A stretch of DNA of 64,000 nt. Origin: Arachis hypogaea (Eukaryota; Streptophyta; Magnoliopsida; Fabales; Fabaceae). The translations under genes were made by a program, and so were the position numbers. The stretch lies in the NCBI RefSeq assembly GCF_003086295.3, contig NC_092048.1, forward strand, positions 106,594,276-106,658,275. The letters run 5' to 3'. Positions within the stretch are counted from its first letter, which is position 1. Every line of letters starts with the position of its first letter. Shown here piece by piece: positions 33,540-45,804 of this stretch. Below the pieces are notes generated by a model, which ran no database searches, was not told the DNA's origin, and worked only from the letters and a program-made list of their open reading frames with translations.

Positions 33540-34098
33540 CAACTAACTTACACAAATTTAAGGTAATGGGTGGTTTAAAAAGAGAGAAATTCTTTTTTTT
33601 TAAATTAAAACGGTATTATTTTAAAAAAAATTAACACTAAACCAAAACTCTCAAATAACGAACTGATTCACATGGTTTACTATTCACTCTATCGATTTTT
33701 TCGTTAGTTTTTTGTTAGATGGTATTTTATGTTAATTGAAATGGCTAAAAGACTGGTTCCTAAATTCAATTGAATCGATTGGTCCGATTCGATTTTTAAA
33801 ACTATGGCTAATGTAGTAACAAGTCGACTCGAGATATTATCTTTTAATTATGATTATTTTCTTTATTGAAACTTTTATTATGATTATTAGTGCGGAGTAT
33901 TCCACAAAATTTCTTATAGCTTTATATTCAATAAATTTATAATAGTTTTGAAATGTAAAAAAAAATTACTTTATTATAAAATATTTTTACTTTTGTGTTC
34001 CTACTTTCTAATAAGTGTCTAAACTTTAAAGAAATTTTTAACAAAATTCAAAGAGTATATTTATTTTTTTATTAAATTGGAATTAAAATTAACAAATT
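33539..34098. other. AT-rich DNA, nothing recognised
   Basis: No coding frame, RNA gene or clear repeat. It contains homopolymer runs and GATTGGTCCGATTCGATT near 33777. Confidence 0.4.
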
Positions 34099-35528
34099 TT
34101 GAGTTAAACCTCCACTTTGGTCCCTGAGATTCGCAAGTTACACTAATTTAGTTCTCAAGATTTCAGTTGCTCTAATTTAGTCCTCCAAATTTAAAAAAGT
34201 GCACCACGTCCTATATCCATTTTTCATCATTGGAATAGTAACTCCATGAGTGGCGTGGCTTATTCCTTGCTAACAACTAATGTAATTGCACCAATTCGAT
34301 CATTTTTTCCTTTTATAACCAAAACCAGAAAACTTCTTTTTCCCTTTCTAAATCCTGTTTTGGATTGTTTTTATACATGTGTATCTATTTTTTATGCTGT
34401 TGAATGAGTTGTTAAGCATACAATCGTTCAATTCAATTCAATATTTGTCAACAATTGAAAGCAAATAATTAGATTGAGAATGGAAGAAAACATGAACAGC
34501 AGGGTCTATCAACGACGAAGACGAAGTAAGTGACAACTTCGGTATTGAATTGGAGTGACAACTAGGGGTGGCGCGAGGGTTTTGTGGCTACAGGGCAGGT
34601 AGTGGAGGTACTTAAAAGAGGTAAGGTGGGAGAGGAAGCGAGACCACTCGAGCCATGGGTGGGAGATGAGGAAAGAAAGGTAAGGGAAGAAGGAGGAGAA
34701 AAAGTTGCTACAGTTTGAAAGCGTTATTATTGTTGGTACTGTTGTTGTTGTTATGGATGATGATGGCGTTGAAAAGGTTTGAGTTTGAGAAAAGTGGGTG
34801 CAAAAGATGAAGTGGGAGTGAAAAGAGTGGTAGAAGTTTGCGGAGAGGAAGAGGAGGTGGTGGTGGTAGCAAAGGATAGAGGAGGAAGCAGTGGTGAGAA
34901 GAAAAAATAACTTTCGGACGGTAAAACAGATGCACGTATATAAAAAAGACGACAATATTTTTTTATTTAGGTTATAAAAGAGAAAAGATTAAATTGGTGT
35001 AATTTTTTTATTTGCCAGCTCAACTAACCATTGGCAAGGAGTAAACCATGTCACATGGTATTACTGTTCTGATGACAAAAAATAAACGAGGGACTAATAT
35101 AGTGTACTTTTTTAAATTTTGGGAACTAAATTAGAACAATTAAAATATCAGAGACTAAAGGCCCGTTTGAAAAGTTTCAAAAGTAAGTTTTTTGAGCTTT
35201 TGACTTATGAAAAGTAGTAGTATTAATGTCTGGTGCAATTTTCAAAATCAAATTGCGGCTTTCTAAGAAGTTATTTAAGAGCTTATAGAGAAGTTAAAAA
35301 AAATGACTTCTCTCATAATATTACTATTTTTTACTACATTTTTATAAAATAAATACTTTTAAAACAAAAAATCTAAATACAAAATAACTTATTTATAAAC
35401 TACTTTTAATATAGTCATTTATTATTTAAGTTATTTTTTAAAAAAAAATTAATTAAGTTATTTACCCAAACTAGACCTAAATCAATGCAACTTGCAAATA
35501 TCAAGAATCAAAATAAAACTTAACTCAA
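34099..35528. mobile_element. Non-autonomous inverted-repeat DNA transposon
   Basis: The left arm starts TTGAGTTAAACCTCCACTTT, then CGCAAGTTACACTAATTTAG, then TCAGTTGCTCTAATTTAG. The right-arm complement starts TTGAGTTAAGTTTTATTTTG, then TGCAAGTTGCATTGATTTAG, is interrupted by the MITE at 35160-35477, and resumes with TAATTGTTCTAATTTAG. The arms continue about 200 bp (TGCACCA..., ATGG...ACTCCTTGC). The middle (34500-34950) is G-rich on the plus strand with GGTGGTGG and GAAGAGG words, and holds no supported gene. No target duplication is clear. Confidence 0.7.
35160..35477. mobile_element. Nested MITE, 318 bp
   Basis: It begins GGCCCGTTTGAAAAG and its complement from the right begins GGTCTAGTTTGGG. 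CTAAA/TAAA flanks both sides (35155-35159, 35477-35481), consistent with a 3-4 bp TAA-type duplication. It splits the right inverted repeat of the 34099-35528 element exactly where the left arm is continuous, which proves the insertion. Confidence 0.75.
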
Positions 35529-36113
35529 CCAAAAAAAATTAGTAAAGAACATTATAATTAGAAAAATAAACAAAACAATCGCTAAAAATAAAATTTCAAA
35601 AGACAAAAATATAAGGAAGAATACGCAAAATTACGACATGCATGCAATCAATCAATTAAGAACTCAAAGATAAGATAAATGCTTATCCATTAGATTCAAA
35701 GAACAGTAGCATTATTATCAAACATTCATCCCATTTTTTTATATTGAAAGCATATTTTGATTGAGGAATAAAATTTGAGTGAAATTTGTTAGTATAGTTA
35801 AAATTTGATAATTTATCATTTATTAGAATTTGATCATTTTTATTTCACCAACGGCCCAACCACACAGAACCCAAAAATTAATGACAACGCTGATTTTTTC
35901 ACAGGTGAAAGTTCTCACAGCTTTTTTACACGCCAGTCTGCAAATGGCGGAAAAACATTAGTTAGAGAAGTTAGAGGCAGTTTCGCGGTCTAATCACTTC
36001 AGGAATTGACTTTCCCTTTCTTTTATCCCCAAGAGAAGAGGAATTTCTACGTTTAATCTGATTCAACGCCATAACCAGAAAGAACGCTGCTCTGTTCCTG
36101 TGGCAGCTTCGCT
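35529..36113. other. Upstream region of the potassium transporter gene
   Basis: AT-rich to about 35830, then less so. The last 250 bp probably include the 5' leader (a CT-rich segment near 36010, then GAACGCTGCTCTG). No clear TATA box is seen. No other gene. Confidence 0.4.
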
Positions 36114-39100
36114 ATGAACTCAGACGATGCCGACAGAGACAATCGGGGTTCATCTACCGTGGTACCTTATGGTTCCCAACGGAGTTCATCGACCACGGTA
36201 CGTTATGGTTTCCTCACTTTCTCTCTGTTTTCGCCACAATTCAAACCCTAACTTGAAATACTTATTGTGATACATTCGAACCAACTATGGCTTTTCTGCG
36301 TTTGCTTTCATTTTTCAGATTCAATTTCCTTTTCTTCGATCCAAAACCGAACGAATTGAATGTCCAATTTAATTGTATCAATGATCATTGGATAGCTGCG
36401 CTTTTGAAGAAATTTTTATCTTAACAAGAGAATTAAGCGAAATAAAGAATAAGATCCGTTGGATCGCTGATCTGGAAACAATATAATATATCTTACTTCT
36501 AGGTTCGTGAAAGATTAGCTTCTTGCTGCTGTGTTGTTGGTAGGAGCTTCAAAAATTAAGCTGAAACTGTTTATCACCATAAGCCACAGGTTTCTTCCAT
36601 AGAATGTGCTGTGATGCAGTTCTGTTGTCTCTTATTGGGTGGCAATTCGCAATACAGCATTTTATAGAAATGTTCAATGCCTCTTGTATTTTCGTTCATG
36701 GTTTTTTGTTTATTTATTTATATTTACATTTTGAGCTGAAGTTTGCTTTATTGAAGTTAAAAAGAAAACAAAAAAACAAGTCCATAGTGTCTGATTTGTC
36801 TTTATAAACAGGTGGACGGCAGATTTCAACGTAAAGCACTTCTGTTTCTGTCATACCAGAGTTTAGGCTATTTGTTTGGAGATCTGAGCACCTCCCCTCT
36901 GTATGTCTATCAAAGTATATTTGCTGGAAAGCTGCAACATATTCAAAATGAGGATGTGATATTTGGTGCATTTTCTTTGATTTTTTGGACTCTCTCTCTC
37001 ATTTCTTTGTTGAAGTATGCTATTATCATGTTGAATGCAGATGATAATGGTGAAGGTAAGGTCCATTTCCTTTATGATGATTCTTCTAATCCTCTTTTTT
37101 CCTTTGTGTGTGTCTGTGTCTGTGTGTTTGTTGGTGGGTGGTAATTTAGTACCTTGGAAATTTCTGTGCAATGAGTGTAGTGGTACTAAAACATTGAACT
37201 TGTGCAGGGGGAACTGTTGCTTTGTATTCCCAGCTTTGCAGAAATGCCAAATTTTGTTTGCTTCCTAACCATCAAGCATCTGATGAGGAGCTTTCTGCAT
37301 ATCACAAGCCTGGTTGTTCAAATAGAAGTATACCACCGTCACCTCTGAAAAAATTTGTTGAGAAGCACAAGAGGTCAAAACCGGCACTGCTTCTTTTTGT
37401 TTTATTGGGTGCTTGTATGGCAATTTGTGTTGGTGCACTCATGCCTGCCATTTCAGGTAAGGGAGCACACTTTGTGCTCATAAATATGCTAGTGTGTCTG
37501 GTAAAATTTATCTGATCAATGTTACTTTTTTTTTGTTAATCCCTTATTACCACTATAAGTATCTTTCTTGACTTTATGAGAAATATATCTTGCAGTTCTC
37601 TCGTCAGTTGAAGGTCTGAGGATCGAAGCAAAGATTACAGACAACAGTAAGTGGAAAAATGCTATTCTTCCACCCAACAATATCTAAAATGCTCTAACTT
37701 GAATAACTTAAAGGATATAAAATAATGATTTGGGTTGGCTGACTCTAACAGAAAGTTATGGTCTTTTGATCATTGTGACTTGAGCCTATTCAGATGCTTT
37801 CCTGTCTTCCTGATGAACAGCTATTTCCTAAAATGTAGAATAAAGTTTGCTTTTTGGTATTTTTCAGTATAAAGAAAAGAATAGGGAATTGGGAAATTGA
37901 TTCTGAAACTTTATACACTTAAGTTTCCCCACAGATATCAGTCTATTCTCTTCTCCAAACAATATTATGAAATGTTTGTGATGAAAATTTACATTTATAT
38001 CATTACACAGGTATGATACCTTTTATTTCTTGTGTTCTGCTGGTTGGACTCTTTGTTCTGCAACACCGTGGTGCCGACAAGGTTGCCTTCATGTTTCCTC
38101 CCATAATGCTCTTATGGTTACTGTCTATTTTCGCGGTTGGCATTTACAATGTAATCAAGTGGAATCCAAGAGTATATAAGGCTCTTTCTCCATATTATAT
38201 ATACAAGTTCTTTTCGGTTACAGGAAAAGATGGATGGGCCAATCTAGGAGGAGTATTTCTGTGTGTTACAGGTCAGTGTCAAATCTGAAATTCAAGTTCT
38301 ACTGAACCATTGTCATTGCCAGATTCATTATGGTTTTCTTGTTATAACTTCAGGGACTGAAGCTATGTTTGCAGACCTTGGGTACTACAGACAAGCACCT
38401 ATAAGGGTAAGTGCACTGAATGCATATTAATGAGTATTTCAACTTCATACTGGGTTCCCTATAAACAGATGCCCAAGAACGATTACTGTTATTTAACTTT
38501 AGGATTCAGTTATGGTGATGAAACTTTCCTTTTGTCATTATACGTGCCTACATGTAATAAACTTTTCAGACTGATATTTCATGTGACTAATATATACTAT
38601 AGTAGATGATATTAGGCAATGAAGAACTGTACTCAGATGGCAAGTTAACATGAAGTCGATTAATTTGAGGGAGCAGTTGATTCAACCATACTCACTATTT
38701 TGTATTGCATACTGATATATTAGTCTCATATGGAGTCTTTTTTTAATTATATGCTGCACAAGCATTACAGCCAGAGGAAATTAGACAGACTATAAGTAAC
38801 TGACATTTATAAAATGACTATAGCTAACTGACATTTCAGGCTAAAGTGGATTGTGAAAACAATCTTTGAATTGACCCATATTTGCCTGCATCCATGATCC
38901 TAGGCATAAAAAGTAGGCCTTAATTTATATCCCACAAAAAAAAGAGGCCTTTATAGGCGAATCCTCATTTTTAAACAGAATGCTGCAATTGTTAGATTGA
39001 TTTTGTTTTTAGAGATGATTGTTGTAACAGTTGTGATTATATCCTTGTTGCCATGCAGGTTTCATTTTGTTGTGTCGTTTATCCATGTCTTATTCTTCAA

Positions 39101-41284
39101 TATATGGGACAGGCTGCTTTTCTTTCAAAGAATTTATCTGCAGTGCCCATAAGCTTTTATGCTTCTATTCCAGGTTAGCTAATGTGAATGCTAGTAATTA
39201 AAAAGTATGATAGGTCATCTCGGAAATTTCTGAACAGCATGAATCACTATTATCTGCATTCATAAGGTGCATAAACATTGAGTGGTTGTTGGTATGAATT
39301 TTTCAGGTTGTACTGAATATTTAGCTGGAAGCAATAACCTGTAGTATGTTTCTACTAGAATTCATAGCTGTTAAGTCTTTTTAATTTATGTCAGAATGTT
39401 TTTCTCTTATGTAGATATCCTATTCTGGCCAGTATTTGTGGTGGCTGCTTTGGCAGCAATAGTTGCAAGTCAGGGTGTCATCTCTTCAACATTCTCAATT
39501 GTCCAACAATGTCATGCATTTGAATGTTTCCCTCGTGTTAAAGCAGTGCATTCCAGAAGGTGGATTCATGGTCAGACATATATTCCTGAGATAAATTGGG
39601 TACTTTTGATAATTAGCCTGGTTATGACAGTTGGTTTTGGAGACAAGAACCATATAGGATATGCTTATGGTAAGTTGTGTCAAAACAATGATCTTTAAAA
39701 TCTCCAATGTTAAATTAACGGGTTATGGTACTTTTGTTTTTATGTTAGGTTATTTATTTATATATTGATTAAAATATTAATGATAGATTTTTTTATTTTT
39801 TAGTTTTTATTTTTATTTTTTGTGTGTGTGTATAAATGTTTATTATGTGATAAATGTTTTATCTTATGTGATAAATGTTTTACATTATTAGTGAAGCATG
39901 TTATGCCTTTCTCTTTGAAATGTCTGTAAAACCTTTTCTTAGGAAATGAAAAAAGTAGCAAATCGTGATGCACTATTAGTGTCAACTTTTCAAGATTATC
40001 ATAATCATATACTGTTATGCAATTTCAATGATGTTGCAATATATGTTTAAGTGATAGGGTAAAAAGGATACTCTAACATTGAGCAAATGTGAACTTTTTA
40101 AAAATTGTTGGTGTTATTACACTGATGCGGCCCTATTTATTGGCTGCTGACTCTCATCTCATGATATCTTTATTGCAGGGATTGCGAGTCTGATTGTGAT
40201 GTTTGTGACCACATGGTTGATGTCACTAGTCATCAACATTGTAAGGCATCAAAGTCTTCTACTTGCTATAGGATTTGTTTTATTTTTTGGTTCAATTGAG
40301 GTTCTCTTCCTTTCGTCTTACTGCATGAAAATCCCAAAAGGTGGTTGGGTTCCACTTGTGCTCTCTGCACTCTTCATGGTTGTTATGTACGCCTGGCATT
40401 ATGGTTCAAGGAAAAAGTATTTATTTGACATGCATAACAAAGTTTCAATGAAGTGGATCCTCACACTGGGTCCTAGTCTTGGGATTGTTAGGGTTCCGGG
40501 ACTGGGGCTTATATATACTGAATTGGCTACTGGAATCCCTGCCAGTTTTACCCATTTCTTGACAAATTTGCCAGCTTTTTACCAAGTGGTTGTTTTTGTC
40601 TGTATTAAGACCGTACCTGTGCCTTCTGTGCCCCATAAGGAACGTTACCTAATTGGCAGAGTAGGTCCCAAATCTTTTAGATTATACCGGTGCATTGTTC
40701 GTAATGGCTATAAAGATGTCTACAGCCATGAAAATGATTTTGAAAATGAGCTGGTAATGAGTATAGCAGAATACATTCAATTGGAAGCAGAAGGTTGTTC
40801 TGGAAGCCAAGAGGGTTTGGTGGATGGCCGGATGGCAGTGGTTAGGACATCAGGTAAGTTTGGGACAAGATTGCTAATGTCAGAATCTGCCTCTGGATCT
40901 GAAGAAGGCAGCAGTACAAGTCTTCCTGGGGCTTTGACTGTTACTAGTAGCAAATCCCCTGCACTTAAGAAGCTGCAGTCCATGTATGAGCAAGAATCGC
41001 CCGAACTCAACAACAGACGCCGGATTAGGTTTGAGTTGATCAATACAATATACAAGGATCCACGAGTTAAGGAAGAACTCATGGAACTTGTTGAAGCTAA
41101 ACGTGCTGGAGCAGCATATGTAATAGGTCATTCTCACGTGAAGGCCAAGTGGAACTCGTCATTCTTAAAGCAGTTCACCATCAACCTTTATTCTTTCCTC
41201 CGGAAAAATTGTCGCTCTCCTGCTGTAGGCCTAAACATTCCTCATATTTGTCTCATTAAGGTTGGAATGAATTACCATGTCTAG
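36114..41284 (+). CDS. KUP/HAK/KT potassium transporter, nine exons, 805 residues
   Basis: Exons: 36114-36197, 36812-37055, 37208-37456, 37596-37646, 38011-38271, 38354-38406, 39059-39173, 39415-39669, 40179-41284. All junctions are GT-AG and the joined frame is open (2418 bases), close to the usual 770-800 residues. It should move K+ (with H+) across a membrane through about 12 helices. Family marks: [12 protein letters not shown] (51-62), ADDNGEGG (104-111), [40 protein letters not shown]. The C-terminal part ([53 protein letters not shown]) points to the Arabidopsis KUP6/KUP8-like cluster. Oddities: the usual IGDG of the segment before LTPAIS is ICVG here (182-185), T-P is M-P, and P-E-G-G-W is P-K-G-G-W. 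It may be a divergent but intact paralogue. Exon 1 is non-conserved and Ser-rich. Confidence 0.92.
36148..36213 (+). repeat. 30-bp direct repeat across the exon 1 / intron 1 boundary
   Basis: 36148-36177 and 36184-36213 match at about 26 of 30 positions (GTTCATC...ACC...GGTAC.TTATGGTT). The exon 1 donor (GGTACG) lies in the second copy; the first copy has GGTACC at the same place and is read as coding. Confidence 0.8.
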
Positions 41285-42877
41285 TTCACGTTTATGACGA
41301 GATCTTGACTGAGGATGTAATTTATGCAAGCCATGACAGGAAGCCCCTTGTGCTCCAACGACAGGCATGGTTATGCTACTCTAGCAGGTGCAACTTAAAT
41401 GGATGTTGCTCAAGAATCTCCCATTGGCATGCTTGAAGATAGCAGCATCTATTGTCAAGATGTTATGATTTTGTGATGGCGCTGACAAGGTATGTAAATG
41501 ACTAATTTGTTGGACGGTAATGAGTTTCTTGGAGCTCCTGTCTGTATATGTACCTGTTTATTGAGTTTGAGCTTTCCAAATCGTAGTTGAGATTGGGAGT
41601 GAAGTTCGATTTCATTCAGTAGTTTGCATGTCGGCATCTACTGCTGCCTTCGCACTTACAAGGTACTTTCTTTTGGTCGTTTTTTGTAATCTTCATCGCT
41701 CGAAATAATTAAATGTTCCGTACTAAGAATGACGCCATGCAAGAAATACAGACGTGATAAGCAGCATTCAGTGGATATGAATTTTGGCTGTATTTATTTA
41801 TTAATTTTAACCCTTATTGTTAGTAGTCCGATTTGTTCGTTATTAATAAAGAAATTGCTTTTTATCAAATTTTACGTCAACGTTTATCACGGTAGTCTTT
41901 TGTGCCACGAAAGGTCATTAATTTCGTTAATTCGTTCTTTCAGTTTCAGGGCCCGTTTCGACCTTTCTTGATTAAATATCGGAAATAGATGTAGTGTGAA
42001 CGAACACTCCTCAATCCAAGTCATGACTGGTCCCTTTTTTGATCGCATTGTCGTATAATTAAGAACGAGTAATTCTCGATAGTACCATACTCTCGCACAG
42101 TGTACGAATTCAGTTTTCCTAAATTGGCCTCATGATCTCAACTATCCTCCCTTGATTTCCTAAATTAACTAGCCCATTTCTGGTCATATCTCAGCAGGTA
42201 TTACTATTATAGCATCTAAAACGTATAAACAATTGTAATATTACCAGTGAGATTCGAGCGAAGTGCGGCAAGATAAATTAAATTAATTATACTATATAGT
42301 GTATTTTAATAAATATTATATTATTTAAAAATTAATTAAATAATATATAGATTAATGTTAAATTTAAATTGTTTTATATTAACATTATTTTACAGAATAT
42401 TTATTTAATAATTTATATATAATTTTATATAATTTAATTAAAATATAATATAAATTAAAATATAGTTTATTATTTTAAAAATTTGAATTCATTTTTTTTA
42501 AAGTATAGATTTTTTATATTAGAGTTGTACAAAATTATATTTTTATTTGTTGTTTTTATTTTTACATTTGTTTTAGTTGTCATACTTTGGCTTGGTTTGG
42601 TAAAGTTTTTTGAAGAGGTATTTGTGCTTTTCAAAAGCATAAGCACCTTATTTTGCATTTGGTAAAACAAAAAGTTCATGTGCTTGTGCTTGAGCTTTTA
42701 AAAGGTAGGGGTGCTTTTAAAAACACCTAAGGGGAGAGCTTTTCAAAGTTGGCTTGTGTTTATCAAAATTAAAAAGTCTAATATAACCTCATATATTAAT
42801 TAATATCAAAATTCTAAAAACTATTATAGTATTTTTAAATTTTAAATTTAAAAGCACCTAATGTTTATTCTAGTATT
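41285..42877 (+). other. 3' region of the transporter gene and AT-rich intergenic DNA
   Basis: The 3' untranslated region probably runs to about 41870, with AATAAA at 41845-41850. 42240-42480 is AT-rich. 42575-42770 holds TTTGGTAAAG and GTGCTTTTAAAA words in both orientations (AAAGCATAAGCACC, GGTGCTTTTAAAAACACC). These look like a hAT-type MITE, possibly cut by the retrotransposon that begins at 42878, since AAAAGCACC recurs at 42850. Confidence 0.45.
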
Positions 42878-43379
42878 TGTTCATACCCTGACTCATAACA
42901 CAGTCAGATTCAAAATGAATAAAGCCTAATTAACAGGTATTAGCCGGACTGACACTTACCCGGCCTCATAAAGGTCGGACACAATGACATGAATTCGGTC
43001 CTACTTATCTAAATAAGTAACCAACTCCTACTATCTCTCCTATTCATCTAGAAAGGATATCTCAACAACCTTCCTAACAAAAAGGAGTAATAAACCCACC
43101 ATCAAGGTGGAACTACTCCAAAGGTAGATGATATTGATCCTACCTCTACACTTATAAATACCCTGACACCCTTAGGTATAATTTGAACCCAATCTAGTAA
43201 AAACTTGCTTAAACCCTTGCTAACTTAAGTATCGGAGTCCGTTGCAGGTACCACTCTCCACCTTCTCACGAGAAACTCGAATGGTGGCACTTTGACACTA
43301 GTAGACGTCGGATGCTGCTCCAAAGGAGTCCAAACCTCACGTTCAAGCCCAAAAGCAATCCAGTTTTAGGTAACCCTCA
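42878..43379 (+). mobile_element. 5' LTR of a Tat/Ogre-like gypsy element
   Basis: It starts TGTTCATACCCTG and ends TAACCCTCA just before a primer site. It has GC-richer, promoter-like sequence with TATAAATA at 43162-43169. The boundary is drawn from the TG...CA rule and the primer site, since the matching 3' LTR is outside the window. Confidence 0.6.
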
Positions 43380-43385
43380 AAATAT

Positions 43386-43403
43386 TGGCGCTGTTGCCAA
43401 GGA
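43386..43403 (+). other. Primer binding site, tRNA-Asp-like
   Basis: TGGCGCTGTTGCCAAGGA lies seven bases after the LTR. It resembles TGGCGCCGTTGCCGGGGA, the complement of a plant tRNA-Asp 3' end used by several gypsy elements, with three differences. Confidence 0.6.
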
Positions 43404-43633
43404 CTTGGAAGTCTACACCCAACTATGGTGGACGATCAACTTGAAGATGGACATATAGCATCCAAATCCGAGCCATAACATCACAACGACAATCATGCAA
43501 TAGTAATACCTCCGTGACGAGATAGAACGGACGGTCCTAATGAAGAAGGACTTCGCAAAATCCTAAACTCCGGAGAATCAACTCAGATATACACCCACCA
43601 GAGGATATGGTGAACTGACATCCAACAGAACTC

Positions 43634-44299
43634 ATGGGACTCGTGCACAGACACCATGGCCGACTAGAACAACTTGAGAAGGAGATAGAGCGGCAAAGAG
43701 AAGTTGAAAGAGACCTGAGAAGGGAAGTACGTCGACGAAGAGAAATAGAAGAAAAGCTTTTGAAATTACAAGCCGACCTTCGAGGTCGAAGCAATCATGC
43801 AGATCAGGAAGAAACCCCTTTTGGAGGAGAAGATCCATTCATTGAAAAGATCATGAGGGCTAGGGTCCCAAGAAACTTTAAGAGCCCTGACATGGACCTT
43901 TAGGACGGAACGACCGACCCGAGACACCATCTAAGCAACTTTAAAAGCCGGATGTACTTGGCTAACACGTCAGATGCAACTCGTTATGAAGATTTCTCGA
44001 TGACGCTAAATAAAGCGGCGATGAAGTGGTTTGACAGTCTACCACCCAGGTTTGTAACCTGTTTCGACGATCTTGCAAGAAAGTTTCTTACTCGATTCTC
44101 CATTCAGAAAGATAAAGTCAAAACATGCTCCAAGCCTCATGGGAGTCAAGCAAGAGGTCAAAGAAACTCTTCGAGCTTCATGGAAAGATTAAACAAAGCT
44201 TGCTTGGAGATTCAAACTTTGCCTACAGAAGCAGTGATAATGGGGGCTAGTCAATGGCCTCAAAGAGGGACAATTCTCCCAATCCATATCAAAGTGGCA
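43634..44299 (+). pseudogene. Gypsy gag, interrupted
   Basis: 43634-43903 encodes a charged coiled-coil-like segment (EKEIERQREVERDLRREVRR) ending at PRNFKSPDMDL, then a TAG. Past the stop the same frame continues (GTTDPRHHLSNFKSRMYLAN), and 43952-44299 holds the gag core: AAMKWFDSLPPRFVTCFDDL, ARKFLTRFSIQKDK, FMERLNKACLEIQTLPTEAV. It is cut by the solo LTR at 44300 and resumes at 45805 with PTSLYEVQERA. Gag would form the cytoplasmic virus-like particle. Confidence 0.85.
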
Positions 44300-45799
44300 T
44301 GATAAACCCCATTTTTAGGGTTTATTTTGTGTTGAATTTAGAGGATTTTTTACCAACTTATCTCACATTTATTCAATGAAATAGCATGGTTTTGTGAATT
44401 TCTCCTAAATTGTGCTTAAGAGTAAAAAACATGCTTTTTAGCCTCTTAATTTGCTAAATTTAATTCACTTTGATTTCACTCGATGCCTTGATATGTTTGT
44501 TAGTGATTTCAGAGTTAAGAGACAAGAAATAGATCAAGGGAGTGAAGAGAAAAGCATGCAAGATGGAGAATTCATAGAAAATAAGGATTTGGAAGATTCA
44601 TGGCGATGCATACGCGTGACCCACGCGTACACGTGATGAGAAAATCTGCCAGGCGACGTGCACGCGTGACGCTAGTCACGTGACCTCATTAAAGTGAATA
44701 TGTTGGGGGCAATTTCTGAGCCATCCAGGCCCAAATCCAGCTCATTTTTGAAGCTATTTGAGGCTGAAATCAAGAAGGAAGAAGGTGGGGAGCAATTAGT
44801 GTAGCTTAGGACCATGTTTTAGGGTAGTTTTCTAGAGAGAGAGAAGAGCTTCTCTCTAGAATTAGGATAGATTTAGGTCAAACTCTCTTAGATTTAGGTT
44901 TTAATTCTTGTTTTCATCTAGTTTTCTTTGCAACTTCTTGTTATTACATCTTTGTTCTCTTAGTTCTTCTTGTTAATTTTCCTTTTTATGCCACTTCTTA
45001 GTTTTATGAACTCTTGTTAATTTTGATTCCCTTTAATGCAATTTGAGGTTTTATGTTTCTTTGATATTTGTTTGAGTTGTTGTTATTATTTCTTGCAATT
45101 GGTAGTTGTAGATTTTATATTTCTTGCAATTTTACTATGCTTTTCTTTTATGCCTTCCAATTTTTTGACAAAATGCTTGGTTGGGCTTTAGAGTAGATTT
45201 TGTGCATTCTTAGCTTGGAAAGAGAAATTAGGTGCTCTTGAGTCATTAACACCCAACTTATGTTGGTGATCTAGAGCTGTTTGTTAATATTGTTTCCATT
45301 GACGCTAATCTTTTGCTAATTCAATTAGTAAGTTGATTAGGACTTATGGATTGAGATTAACTAGTCTTATTTGATTTTCTCCCGATGTTGGAAATAACGG
45401 AATAGGATTATCTCTTGGTAATTATTGTGTTATGATTAATGACTAGGATAGAAAACCTAGATTCTCAGTCCTTGCCATGAATGCCCCTTTTTAGTATTTG
45501 TTATCTTTAGTTGTTGATTTACTTTATTGTCTACTTTAATTTTCTTGTCATTTAGATTATTACCTTCTTATTTGCAAACCACCCCTTGAACCTCATAACC
45601 AATAACATGCATACCTCACTGCAATTCCTTTGAGAGACGACCCGAGCTCTAATACTCTCGGTATTTTTATTAGTTTGCACTTGTGACAAACAAAATTAAA
45701 CTTTGATTGAGGGTTATTTTTCGGTTTGAAATTATACTTGCAACGAAGCGATTTCTTTTACCGAGAAAAAATTCTAAGCCGACGATAACCTTCACATCA
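44300..45799 (+). mobile_element. Solo LTR 'D' inside gag
   Basis: 1500 bp, TGATAAACCCC...CACATCA, flanked by TGGCA (44295-44299) and CGGCA (45800-45804), a 5-bp duplication with one change. The gag frame reads straight across when the insertion is ignored (SKW/H-PTSLYE). It shares its start and many segments (CTCACATTTATTCAATGAAA, TTGGTGATCTAGAG, TTGAGATTAACTAGTC) with the solo LTR at 60397-62009. A cluster of CGCGT/ACGCG words is at 44610-44670. Confidence 0.9.
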
Positions 45800-45804
45800 C
45801 GGCA

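Noticed and set aside
34509..34955. Minus-strand frame of 148 codons
   Set aside because: Low-complexity Ser/His/Leu-rich product of a purine-rich tract inside a DNA transposon.
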